A DNA stretch of 37,433 nucleotides from Rhodopseudomonas palustris. GTDB lineage: Bacteria; Pseudomonadota; Alphaproteobacteria; Rhizobiales; Xanthobacteraceae. The translations under genes and the position numbers were made by a program. The stretch is from positions 1 through 37,433 of the forward strand of contig NZ_QKQS01000023.1 of the NCBI RefSeq assembly GCF_003226555.1. The letters are read 5' to 3'. Position 1 is the stretch's first letter. Each line of letters opens with the position of its first letter. Shown one piece after another: positions 27,767 to 34,530 of the stretch. The notes under the pieces are model-generated. The model was given only the letters and a program-made list of their open reading frames with translations. It searched no databases and was not told the origin of the DNA.

Positions 27767-29239
27767 TCAGGCGGCTTGCGAGGTTTTCAGCTCGTCGGCG
27801 AGCTCGTAGCTGGACAGCATCTGGCTGACGAGGCCGCCGGCGCTGTCCCAGTCGTAGGTGCGGAACGAGTGGTTCTTGGTGACGAAGGTCGCCCCCGCGT
27901 AGAACATCTCGTATTGCTGATGCCGCGAGGCGAACTCCGAGCCGACCGCGTCCCAGGCCAGCTTGTAGAACTTGACCTTGTCGAGCGCGCCCGCCGCCGG
28001 CGACTGCTGGGTCTTCTCGACCAAAGCGGCGATCTCCGGATTGGCGAGATCCTGCACCGAAGACGGCAACATGATCATGCCGCCGCCGGCGAGTTCGCGC
28101 AGCGTGTTGAGGACCTTGGCGTAGAGCTGCTGGGTCAGCGTTTGCGCCGCATACAGCGTGTGCCGGTCCGGCACGTAGTAGCGGCCGTATTTGGTGCCCT
28201 TGATTTCCATCGCGGCCACGAAGGCGTCGACCATACCGCCTTCGGCGGCGAGCTGGCCGAGCGTCTCGCGGACCTGCGGGAAGCCGAGCACGCCGTTGGT
28301 CTCGGCGATCCGCCGCGCCATGCCGATCAGGAATCGCAGCTTCACCGACAAGCGAACCATCGCCTGATAGTTCTGATAGACGTGCGCCGGCGTCGCATGG
28401 AACTGCTTCTGGCACATCTCCAGGTTCTTGTAGACGAAGATCCGGTCCCACGGCACCTTGACGTCGTCGAAGTACAATACCGCGTCGTTCTCGTCGAACC
28501 GGCTCGACAGCGGGTTGTCGAACACCGATTGCGAGGACTCCTCGTAGGACTTGCGCGACAGGATCTGCAGGCCTTTGCTGTTCATCGGGATCGCGAACGA
28601 CAGCGCGTAGATCTCGTCGCCCGGCTGCAGCGGCTGGATGCAGGTGACGAACACCTCGTCCGCCATGATGCCGCCGGTCGCCAGCATCTTGGCGCCGCGC
28701 ACGGTGATGCCTTCGGCGTCCTGATCGACCACGCCGGTGGTGAGGAACGCATCCTTCTGCTGGGCGGCGCTCTTGGAGCGGTCGGCCTGCGGATTGATGA
28801 TGACGTAGGTCAGGTACAGATCGTTGTCGCGCGCATAGGCATAGTAGTCGGACAACGCCTTGGCGCGGTCCTTGTCGTAGGCCTCGAACTGATCGAGCCC
28901 CATATACATGCCGGCGATGCAGGAGGCGACATGATCGGGGGCGCGGCCGAGGAAGCCAGCATGCAGCCCGCCCCAGGCCTCCAGCGCGGTGCGGCGCTGG
29001 CGCAGCTCGTCGAAGCTCTCGGGGAGCTGCCAGATCCGGTTGGCGCGGTCGCCGGTCGGCGTCGCGAAGGTCATCAGCTCGCGGTTGGCCTCGTCGGCGG
29101 CGAAATCGAACAGCTTGCCGACCGAATGAATAGCGCGGCGAAACGCCGGATGCCGCGTGGTGTCGTCGACCCGGCGGCCGTCGATGAAGACGGCGCGCCC
29201 GTCGCGAAGGCCGGCGATATGTTGTTGTCCTGTCTTCAT
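27767..29239 (-). CDS. HpaB-family flavin-dependent monooxygenase, atypical active site
   Basis: A 490-residue member of the 4-hydroxyphenylacetate 3-monooxygenase large-subunit family, which hydroxylates aromatic rings with FADH2 supplied by a separate reductase. Family blocks are clear: DGRAVFIDGRRVDD..THPAFR-like start, NPLSSRFDENDAVL, KVPWDRIFVYKN, MIMLPSSVQDL, WDAVGSEFASRHQQYEMFYAG. The active site differs. HpaB has Arg-x-Pro-Asp-Tyr and then Asn/Thr-His-Ala. Here Arg99 is kept but the Tyr position is His103 (GRAPDH), and the His position is Tyr145 (LYLTYVIINP). So the substrate is probably not 4-hydroxyphenylacetate. The ATG at 29239 follows AAGGAAG. A flavin reductase lies directly upstream. 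Confidence 0.88.
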   Translation of the reverse strand: MKTGQQHIAGLRDGRAVFIDGRRVDDTTRHPAFRRAIHSVGKLFDFAADEANRELMTFATPTGDRANRIWQLPESFDELRQRRTALEAWGGLHAGFLGRAPDHVASCIAGMYMGLDQFEAYDKDRAKALSDYYAYARDNDLYLTYVIINPQADRSKSAAQQKDAFLTTGVVDQDAEGITVRGAKMLATGGIMADEVFVTCIQPLQPGDEIYALSFAIPMNSKGLQILSRKSYEESSQSVFDNPLSSRFDENDAVLYFDDVKVPWDRIFVYKNLEMCQKQFHATPAHVYQNYQAMVRLSVKLRFLIGMARRIAETNGVLGFPQVRETLGQLAAEGGMVDAFVAAMEIKGTKYGRYYVPDRHTLYAAQTLTQQLYAKVLNTLRELAGGGMIMLPSSVQDLANPEIAALVEKTQQSPAAGALDKVKFYKLAWDAVGSEFASRHQQYEMFYAGATFVTKNHSFRTYDWDSAGGLVSQMLSSYELADELKTSQAA

Positions 29240-29274
29240 CGTCACAAGCTTCCTTATGCTAACACTCGTCGCGG

Positions 29275-29796
29275 TCAGTAATGGATCGGCAGCGGCCACA
29301 TCGGCTCGCGACCACCCTGCCGGCTCAAGCTCTGATATTTGCCGCGGAAGAACACCAACGGCTCTTCGTCATCGCGCGCGCTGAAACGCACCACCCGGCC
29401 GACGAAAATCACGTGATCGCCGCCGTCGTATTGCGCATAGGGCGCACACTCGAAATGAGCGATCGCGCCCGCCAACAAAGGCGCTTCGGCATGGCCGATC
29501 GAATGCGCGACGTTGCTCCATTTGTCGGTCGAGGCCTTGGCGAACTGGTTCGACAGCGCCTCTTGACCGCGGCTCAGGATGTTGACGGCGTAGCCCTCGG
29601 CGGCCTGCATCGCCGGCAGGCTGAGCGCGCGCCGGTCGACGCTGAAGAGCACCAAGGGCGGGTCGAGCGAGACCGAGTTGAACGAACTCATCGTCATCCC
29701 GATCGGCACGTCAGCCTCGCCACGCGCCGTGATCACGGCAACGCCGGTCGCGAACTGCGACAACGCCGATCGAAACTCCCGCACGTCCAAAATCAT
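29275..29796 (-). CDS. Flavin reductase, HpaC-like
   Basis: A 173-residue NAD(P)H:flavin oxidoreductase of the HpaC/split-barrel family. It should deliver reduced FAD to the monooxygenase encoded 35 bases downstream. Family features are 'FATGVAVITA', 'GMTMSSFNSVSLDPPLVLFSVDRRA' (flavin site), 'YAVNILSRGQEALSNQFA' and 'HVIFVGRVV'. It is the first gene of the nine-gene operon and starts about 28 bases downstream of a perfect palindrome at 29824-29842. The ATG at 29796 is preferred to the TTG just before it, and the ribosome site is weak. Confidence 0.9.
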   Translation of the reverse strand: MILDVREFRSALSQFATGVAVITARGEADVPIGMTMSSFNSVSLDPPLVLFSVDRRALSLPAMQAAEGYAVNILSRGQEALSNQFAKASTDKWSNVAHSIGHAEAPLLAGAIAHFECAPYAQYDGGDHVIFVGRVVRFSARDDEEPLVFFRGKYQSLSRQGGREPMWPLPIHY

Positions 29797-29823
29797 CAAC
29801 CGCCAACTCGTCGTCGCCTCAAG

Positions 29824-29855
29824 TAGCTTTGATCCAAAGCTATTCTAAAAAGCTA
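29824..29855 (-). promoter_or_regulatory. Candidate MarR operator before the monooxygenase operon
   Basis: TAGCTTTG-ATC-CAAAGCTA (29824-29842) is a perfect 19-base palindrome. A third half-site, AAAAGCTA, follows at 29848-29855. The site is 28 bases upstream of the flavin reductase start and about 130 bases past the end of the MarR gene. This size and symmetry are typical of MarR dimer sites. Binding by the neighbouring MarR protein is inferred. Confidence 0.6.
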
Positions 29856-29988
29856 GTCAAGCGCGAATGCGAGGCAGTTGCCGAGAAAAAATGCGGCACA
29901 GCGGCATGAATTTGGGCGCGACAAAGCCCCGCCAACCGCGGCAATACGGGGCGAACTCAGCCTGGACGGAGGGTGAAGAGTGCCGGCG

Positions 29989-30546
29989 TCAGCGCCGCCG
30001 CGACACTTTGCGCGTGGACTCGGCCGCAGCGGGCGACGGCGCGGTGAGAAAGCTCATCAGCGCCACGGCCTTGTCGCCGCAGGCCACCAGCCGGGCCATC
30101 ATCGAGGCGAGCTGACGGAATTCCGACGCGCTGAGACAATCGAACAGCGCATCGTTCACCGGCGCTTGGATCTCGACGAGCTGATCGAGCATCTTGCGCG
30201 CCTTCGGCGTCACGGTGAGCAGCACGCGGCGGCGGTCTTCCTGGTTGGCCCGCTTGTGGATCAGCCCGGCCTTCACCAGCTTGGAGACTTCGATGGTGAC
30301 GAAGGCGCCGGACAGATGCAGATGCTCGGCGACGCGGCTGACGCCGACGCCCTCCTCGCCTTGCAGGTGCGCCACGGAGATCAGCGTCGTATAGGCGATG
30401 CCCGAAATCCCGAGACGATCGCCGAAGCCGGCGCGGCATTGATCGACCCGCGCGCTGAACGCGAGGAAGTCGTGAATGAAGGTGCGGAAGATCTCGTCGT
30501 CACCGCCCGGCATCAGTTCCGACTTCGATACGGTTGCGCGGCGCAA
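29989..30546 (-). CDS. MarR-family transcriptional regulator
   Basis: A 185-residue winged-helix regulator. The HTH region is 'GVSRVAEHLHLSGAFVTIEVSKLVKAGLIHKRANQEDRRRVLLTVTPKA', with the DRR wing typical of MarR/HpcR-type sensors of aromatic acids. It lies upstream of and in the same direction as the operon, which makes it the obvious ligand-responsive repressor. I place the start at TTG 30546, because GGGGAGGGA lies just before it. The ATG at 30600 would add 18 residues but has no ribosome site. The C-terminus is a basic tail (STRKVSRRR). Confidence 0.85.
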   Translation of the reverse strand: MRRATVSKSELMPGGDDEIFRTFIHDFLAFSARVDQCRAGFGDRLGISGIAYTTLISVAHLQGEEGVGVSRVAEHLHLSGAFVTIEVSKLVKAGLIHKRANQEDRRRVLLTVTPKARKMLDQLVEIQAPVNDALFDCLSASEFRQLASMMARLVACGDKAVALMSFLTAPSPAAAESTRKVSRRR

Positions 30547-30922
30547 ATCTCCCTCCCCTGGGTTCGCGGCGCAGACGGCCGGACGAATGGTACTCTTCAT
30601 ACAGAAGACGCGGCTTGTACAGGATCAGATCGCGCGGCCACTGTCTGCGCTGAGCGCGGAGCGGACGCTGCGAGCAACATCGAGCCTCCGCCGCGTAGTC
30701 GGCATAGCCGTCGGGCTCCCGATGCAAAGCGCGCGGTCCGCACGAGCGGTTCGCCACACGACCGACGCGATGATCAGAGCAACGCGCAGCCGGGCCCTAG
30801 GATCGGCGTGCCGAGCCGGGGGGTGCACTCTCCGGTCTTGAATTCGGCTCCGGCCCGTGATCTCAACGAAGGCTCCTGCGGCGCATCCTTCTGCCGCGAT
30901 CAACTCGGGCAGTGCGAACGCG
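30547..30922. other. Divergent intergenic region, MarR gene / DUF1499 gene
   Basis: 376 bases with divergent genes on both sides. I saw no copy of the TAGCTTTG half-site, no strong promoter, no terminator and no gene. The rightmost 66 bases are open in frame with the DUF1499 gene from a GTG at 30857, but lack protein-like conservation. Confidence 0.3.
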
Positions 30923-31768
30923 ATGGCGCGCAGATTCTCCGCTCCGTATCTGAAGGAGCCCGTCTCCGGACTCGCCACTTGGGCGCGCAACCTCGCGGTG
31001 TTCTCCGCAGTGGCGACGCTGGTGTCGATCGCTGTGGTGCGGTTCGGCTTTCTCGAAATGCGCCCGGCGATGGCGACCTTGTTCGGCGCGCTGGCACTGG
31101 CCGGGGTGTCGATCGTGCTGGCGTTCGCCGGGTTCGCGGCGATCTGGCAGAACGGTTCGCGCGGCATTCCGCGGATCCTGCTGGCCTTGCTGCTGGATGC
31201 GATGATCCTCGCCTACCCGGCCTATCTGGGCTGGCAGTACCGCACCCTGCCGGCGATCCACGACGTCACCACCGATTCGATCGATCCGCCGCGGTTCGAC
31301 ACGCTGGCGCGGCTGAGGGTCGGCGACGACGTCAACACCGCGGTCTATGCCGGGCTGTATTCAGCCGAACAGCAGCGCGCCGCCTATCCGAACATCGAGA
31401 CGATTCAGGTCGAGATGCCGGTGCAGCGCGCCTACGACATCGTGCTGCATCTGGTGAACCGGCGGAAATGGCGGGTGGTCGACGAGCGCGCGCCGCAGTT
31501 GCCGAAGCGCGAAGGCCATATCGAGGCGGTTTCGCGCACCACCATCCTCAGCCTGCCCGAGGACGTGGTGATCAGGCTGCGGCCGGACGGCGAGGACACC
31601 AGGATCGATATCCGTTCGTCGTCCCGCTATTTCGAAAGCGACCTCGGCAGCAATGCGGCGCGGATCGCCAAACTGACTGAGGACATCAACACCGCGGTCG
31701 AGAACGCCCCGGCGCCGAAGCCCGAGCCGGCCGCCAAGCAGCCGACCAAGACCAAGGCCAAGAAGTAA
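30923..31768 (+). CDS. DUF1499 membrane protein
   Basis: A 281-residue protein with three hydrophobic segments near the N-terminus (about 22-42, 47-70, 80-100). A DUF1499 domain follows at about 120-255 ('NIETIQVEMPVQRAYDIVLHLVNRRKWRVVDE', 'IEAVSRTTILSLPEDVVIRLRPDGEDTRIDIRSSSR'). The domain has no established function, and in this family it is often joined to membrane helices. The end is Pro/Lys-rich (KPEPAAKQPTKTKAKK). The ATG at 30923 is chosen because it begins a plausible MARRFSAPYL start. It converges on the GLG1-type gene with 16 bases between stops. Confidence 0.82.
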   Translation: MARRFSAPYLKEPVSGLATWARNLAVFSAVATLVSIAVVRFGFLEMRPAMATLFGALALAGVSIVLAFAGFAAIWQNGSRGIPRILLALLLDAMILAYPAYLGWQYRTLPAIHDVTTDSIDPPRFDTLARLRVGDDVNTAVYAGLYSAEQQRAAYPNIETIQVEMPVQRAYDIVLHLVNRRKWRVVDERAPQLPKREGHIEAVSRTTILSLPEDVVIRLRPDGEDTRIDIRSSSRYFESDLGSNAARIAKLTEDINTAVENAPAPKPEPAAKQPTKTKAKK

Positions 31769-31784
31769 TCGGCCGCGGCGCCGA

Positions 31785-32084
31785 TTACTTGCCGGCGCCG
31801 CCGAGCGCCTGCTTGCATGGATCCGACAGCGCGCTGAAATTGTCGTTCAGGCACTTCTTGATGCGGCCGCCACCCGGCGACACGCCGCTGCAGAGTTTCT
31901 GATAATCGCCCTTGCAGGCCTCCCGCATCGCCTCTCTGTCCTGCGCGCTGGCGATCTGCAGGGTCAGCATCAAGCCTGCGATCACGCAGGCGGCGGCGAG
32001 CGTCGCCCGCACCAGGGCGTCGGCAGCGCGGAACAGCGGCGCCGGACGATCGGAGGAACGCGAAGTCTTCATTCGTTGCACCAT
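31785..32084 (-). CDS. Secreted cysteine-rich GLG1-repeat protein
   Basis: A 99-residue exported protein. A basic N-terminus and a hydrophobic helix (ALVRATLAAACVIAGLMLTL) end at IASAQ. The mature part is one Cys-rich GLG1-type repeat (EACKGDYQKLCSGVSPGGGRIKKCL..ALSDPCKQAL) with four cysteines, likely two disulfides. Such small periplasmic proteins are common in Bradyrhizobiaceae and have no assigned role. It is the last gene of the minus-strand ECF-sigma cluster, 84 bases after the sensor gene. The ATG at 32084 has AAGGA six bases before it. Confidence 0.85.
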   Translation of the reverse strand: MVQRMKTSRSSDRPAPLFRAADALVRATLAAACVIAGLMLTLQIASAQDREAMREACKGDYQKLCSGVSPGGGRIKKCLNDNFSALSDPCKQALGGAGK

Positions 32085-32168
32085 GGCCAATCCTTGGGTT
32101 CGAAGTGAACGTCGTCGAGACGGACGTAGTTGATACCCTCGAGCCGGTCCGATCCTTCGCGCCGCGCG

Positions 32169-32612
32169 TCAGCGAAACAGCCCGCCGGCAAGGCGGCGGC
32201 GTCCTTCCGGAGAGATCTGCTCCAACGTCTCGACAAAGGTGTCGATCATCGCGTCGCCGACCTTGCTGCGCTTGTCGCGGGTGGCCTCGACCGCGGCGCG
32301 CAGCGCCGCCTTGTCGAGCTCCGGCTGCGCCGCAATGCTCAGGGTGGCCCGCAGCGCCGCCACGTAGCCACTCTGCAGCGGCTTCAGCGTGGCTTCCTTG
32401 GCGTGGAAGTTGCGCCACAGGATCTCGGCGTCGGCCGGCGGCAACCGCGAGGCGACGCGTTCGATCAGCCTCATCGGAACCCCGGCATGCAGCGGCGCCC
32501 ACGGCGGTCGCAGCCACTGCGCGCCCACATACGCCCCCAGCGCGACGTTGAGGCAGAGCGAGCCCAGCAGCAGCCAGCGCCCGGCGGTGAAGCGACCAAA
32601 CGACATCTTCAT
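32169..32612 (-). CDS. Periplasmic sensor, CnrX/Spy-like (heavy-metal resistance domain)
   Basis: A 147-residue protein with one N-terminal membrane anchor (about 12-32, WLLLGSLCLNVALGAYVGAQ). A helical periplasmic domain of the Metal_resist/Spy-CpxP kind follows ('RLPPADAEILWRNFHAKEATLKPLQ', 'LDKAALRAAVEATRDKRSKVGDAM', 'LSPEG'-like ISPEGRRRLA). In Cupriavidus, CnrX-type proteins sense Ni/Co or stress and control release of an ECF sigma factor from its anti-sigma partner. This protein occupies the same genetic place. No Met/His-rich metal cluster stands out, so the signal may not be a metal. It overlaps the anti-sigma gene by 4 bases. Confidence 0.8.
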   Translation of the reverse strand: MKMSFGRFTAGRWLLLGSLCLNVALGAYVGAQWLRPPWAPLHAGVPMRLIERVASRLPPADAEILWRNFHAKEATLKPLQSGYVAALRATLSIAAQPELDKAALRAAVEATRDKRSKVGDAMIDTFVETLEQISPEGRRRLAGGLFR

Positions 32613-33028
32613 TGCGGGCTCCAGACCGTCACGACCGAGGAATCGAACACCGCGTCGATCGCGGCGAGCGCCTCATGCGAATGCTGATAAGGCAGCGTGC
32701 CGGCGAGCCACAGGCCGACCAGCGCCGAGCAGGCGAGAGTGCCGGCCGGCAGCAGCGAGGCCGGCTGCAACAACCGGCGATACCACGGCTCCCGCATCTG
32801 ACCGTTGCCGATCCGCTGCAGCACCGCGAGCGATACGCGGCCCGCCCGCGCCGGAGTCACCTCGGGCGGCACCGCGAGCAGCGCGTCGAACGCGGCCGCT
32901 TCGCGCAGCACCGCCGCGCCCGGTTCGCCGGCGGCGATCACCCGCGCCGCGCCGCGCGTCTCTGCCGGCCAGCGCGCGATGTCGCCGCCCCAGATCTCGG
33001 CCAAATCCCTGAACTGATCGAGCGTCAT
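32609..33028 (-). CDS. Probable membrane anti-sigma factor
   Basis: A 139-residue protein with one membrane helix (about 93-112, LLPAGTLACSALVGLWLAGTL), a cytoplasmic N-terminal half and a short periplasmic tail. The start 'FRDLAEIWGGDIARWPAETR' resembles a group of alphaproteobacterial proteins encoded beside ECF sigma factors. There is no HxxxCxxC zinc motif. Its ATGA overlap with the sigma gene upstream and with the sensor gene downstream, plus its topology, make anti-sigma function the best guess. Direct evidence of binding is not visible. Confidence 0.72.
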   Translation of the reverse strand: MTLDQFRDLAEIWGGDIARWPAETRGAARVIAAGEPGAAVLREAAAFDALLAVPPEVTPARAGRVSLAVLQRIGNGQMREPWYRRLLQPASLLPAGTLACSALVGLWLAGTLPYQHSHEALAAIDAVFDSSVVTVWSPQ

Positions 33029-33645
33029 GCTCGCCTCCTGTCGTCTTGCCGTCTTTCGACTTCTTTTTTGAGCGCCAGCCGCGCCCGGCCGAGCAGCGAC
33101 TCGAACGCCTTGGGGCTGAGATTCATCGCACGCGCCGCCTCCTCGCCGGACAGGCCTTCCATATGAAACAGCGCGATCGCGCCGCGCTGCCGCTCCGGCA
33201 GTTCGGCCAGCGCCGCCTCCAGCAGCCGCTGCTGCTGCGCGGCGATCAGGGTCTCGACCGGTGCCGGATCGCCTGCCGCCACCTCGGCGGCGTCCTCGAT
33301 CGGCGCGTGCCGCGGCTTGCGGGTTCGGTCGAAGCTGAGGTTCAGCACGATCCGGTACAGCCAGGTCGAGAATCGCGCGATGCTCGGATCGAACGACGAC
33401 GCTTTGTTCCACACCCGCAGAAACGCCTCCTGGCCGATGTCGTCGGCCTCGGCCGCATCGCGGACGATGCGCTGGGCGATCCTGATGGCGCGCGGCATGT
33501 GGCGCGCCATCAGGACGCGGAACGCCTGCTGCCGGCGCGCCACAACGTCCAGCATCAGCGCCTCGTCGCTATCGTCCTCGAGGCTCACTGGGCGCAGGCC
33601 GCCTGTTTCGGCCGGGACACCGGCGGCTGGCTTGGCGACGACCAC
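33025..33645 (-). CDS. ECF RNA polymerase sigma factor
   Basis: About 206 residues with sigma-70 region 2 (AFRVLMARHMPRAIRIAQRIV.. ADDIGQEAFLRVW, FSTWLYRIVLNLSFDRTRK) and region 4 (LAELPERQRGAIALFHMEGLSGEEAARAMNLSPKAFESLLGRARLALKKEV). It should direct RNA polymerase to a small regulon, probably including its own cluster. The frame runs back to 33903, but that part overlaps the Tyr-rich secreted gene, which uses a different frame. GTG starts at 33651, 33645 and 33588 are all possible and none has a clear ribosome site. I list 33645 provisionally. Confidence 0.88.
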   Translation of the reverse strand: MVVAKPAAGVPAETGGLRPVSLEDDSDEALMLDVVARRQQAFRVLMARHMPRAIRIAQRIVRDAAEADDIGQEAFLRVWNKASSFDPSIARFSTWLYRIVLNLSFDRTRKPRHAPIEDAAEVAAGDPAPVETLIAAQQQRLLEAALAELPERQRGAIALFHMEGLSGEEAARAMNLSPKAFESLLGRARLALKKEVERRQDDRRRA

Positions 33646-33655
33646 CGGCACGCGG

Positions 33656-34006
33656 TCAGCACGGCCGCCAGGCGCCTGCGATCCAGCACCGCCGCGGCGC
33701 CGGAACCACGGCCGGCCCGGCAACCACCACCGGCGCGACGTAGACCGGGCGCACTCGATAGGGCCGCGCCACATAGTACGGATACGGCCGGTAGTAGTAT
33801 GGCCGGCCATAATAGCCGCAGCCGCGATAAACGCCGACGCCGTGCCAGCCGCCGCGGACGCAGGCCACGGTCTCGATCGGCACCCCCGCATCGGCTGCCA
33901 CAACCGGACGCGCCGCCGGCGCCAGCGGCGCGGCGATCGCAGCGGAGCCTGCGAGCGTGAGCAGTGCAGCGACGGCGAGCGCCGCAGTCCGGATCGGTTT
34001 GCGCAT
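33656..34006 (-). CDS. Small secreted Tyr/Pro-rich protein
   Basis: A 116-residue exported protein. The signal peptide (MRKPIRTAALAVAALLTLAGSAAIA) ends near residue 26. The mature part is short-repeat, Tyr/Gly/Pro-rich (YRGCGYYGRPYYYRPYPYY, then VARPYRVRPVYVAP) and carries four cysteines (ETVACVRGG, GCGYY, RRCW, RPC). It has no recognised enzyme motif. The ATG at 34006 has AAGGA upstream. It is the first gene of the cluster, ending about 10 bases before the sigma gene, so it may be made with the sigma factor or controlled by it. Confidence 0.75.
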   Translation of the reverse strand: MRKPIRTAALAVAALLTLAGSAAIAAPLAPAARPVVAADAGVPIETVACVRGGWHGVGVYRGCGYYGRPYYYRPYPYYVARPYRVRPVYVAPVVVAGPAVVPAPRRCWIAGAWRPC

Positions 34007-34530
34007 CACGACATCCTTTCCTGTTCGGAGCCAGACCCGGCGAGCCGGGCCGATGTCGTGAATACGGGGGCAAGACGGCTTTCCTTCGCGGAACCGTGAC
34101 GGTCATGCGACCAAACGTATCACTTCGTAGAATACCGAGGTACGACGGCTCGCACGCGGTATCTTTGTGTAGAATTTAACGCGAATCTCAAATTCAGGTT
34201 GAGTAGCACTCCTATTAGTTGAGGGTCTTATTTACTAAAACGATAGTGTTTGGAACGCATGGTTTTGGGAACTTCTGGCTCTGCGCGTCGCAGCGTCAGA
34301 CCTGCTGATACCCTTGGGTGACACAGGAAGTCTCTTCATCCGCCTTCCGCGGAGCGTTGCGTGTGCGCGCCTGCAGGACCGGACTGATCAGCATCACGAC
34401 GGCGATGCGATCTTCGGAAGAGAGGCAAGGCAAGACGCAGGGCGCGAGCGGCCTGTGACATGCATCGGAAATAATGCTGCGCACGGAGCGGCTGCGAAGC
34501 CGGCCGCGCGACCTTTTTGGAGCGCAATTC
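34007..34530. other. Divergent intergenic region, Tyr-rich gene / chemoreceptor
   Basis: 524 bases, more AT-rich in the middle than the surroundings. Two imperfect 17-base direct repeats (GTATCACTTCGTAGAAT at 34117-34133 and GTATCTTTGTGTAGAAT at 34159-34175) are spaced by 42 bases, four helical turns. No sigma-28-type promoter for the chemoreceptor and no RNA gene was seen. Confidence 0.4.

Noticed and set aside
33646-33903. Extending the ECF sigma frame to the first ATG at 33903
   Set aside because: The added residues are Arg/Trp/Gly-rich out-of-frame translation of the Tyr-rich secreted gene, which has its own signal peptide and ribosome site.
34180-34480. A tRNA or small RNA gene in the AT-rich gap before the chemoreceptor
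   Set aside because: No cloverleaf, T-loop consensus or terminator could be found.
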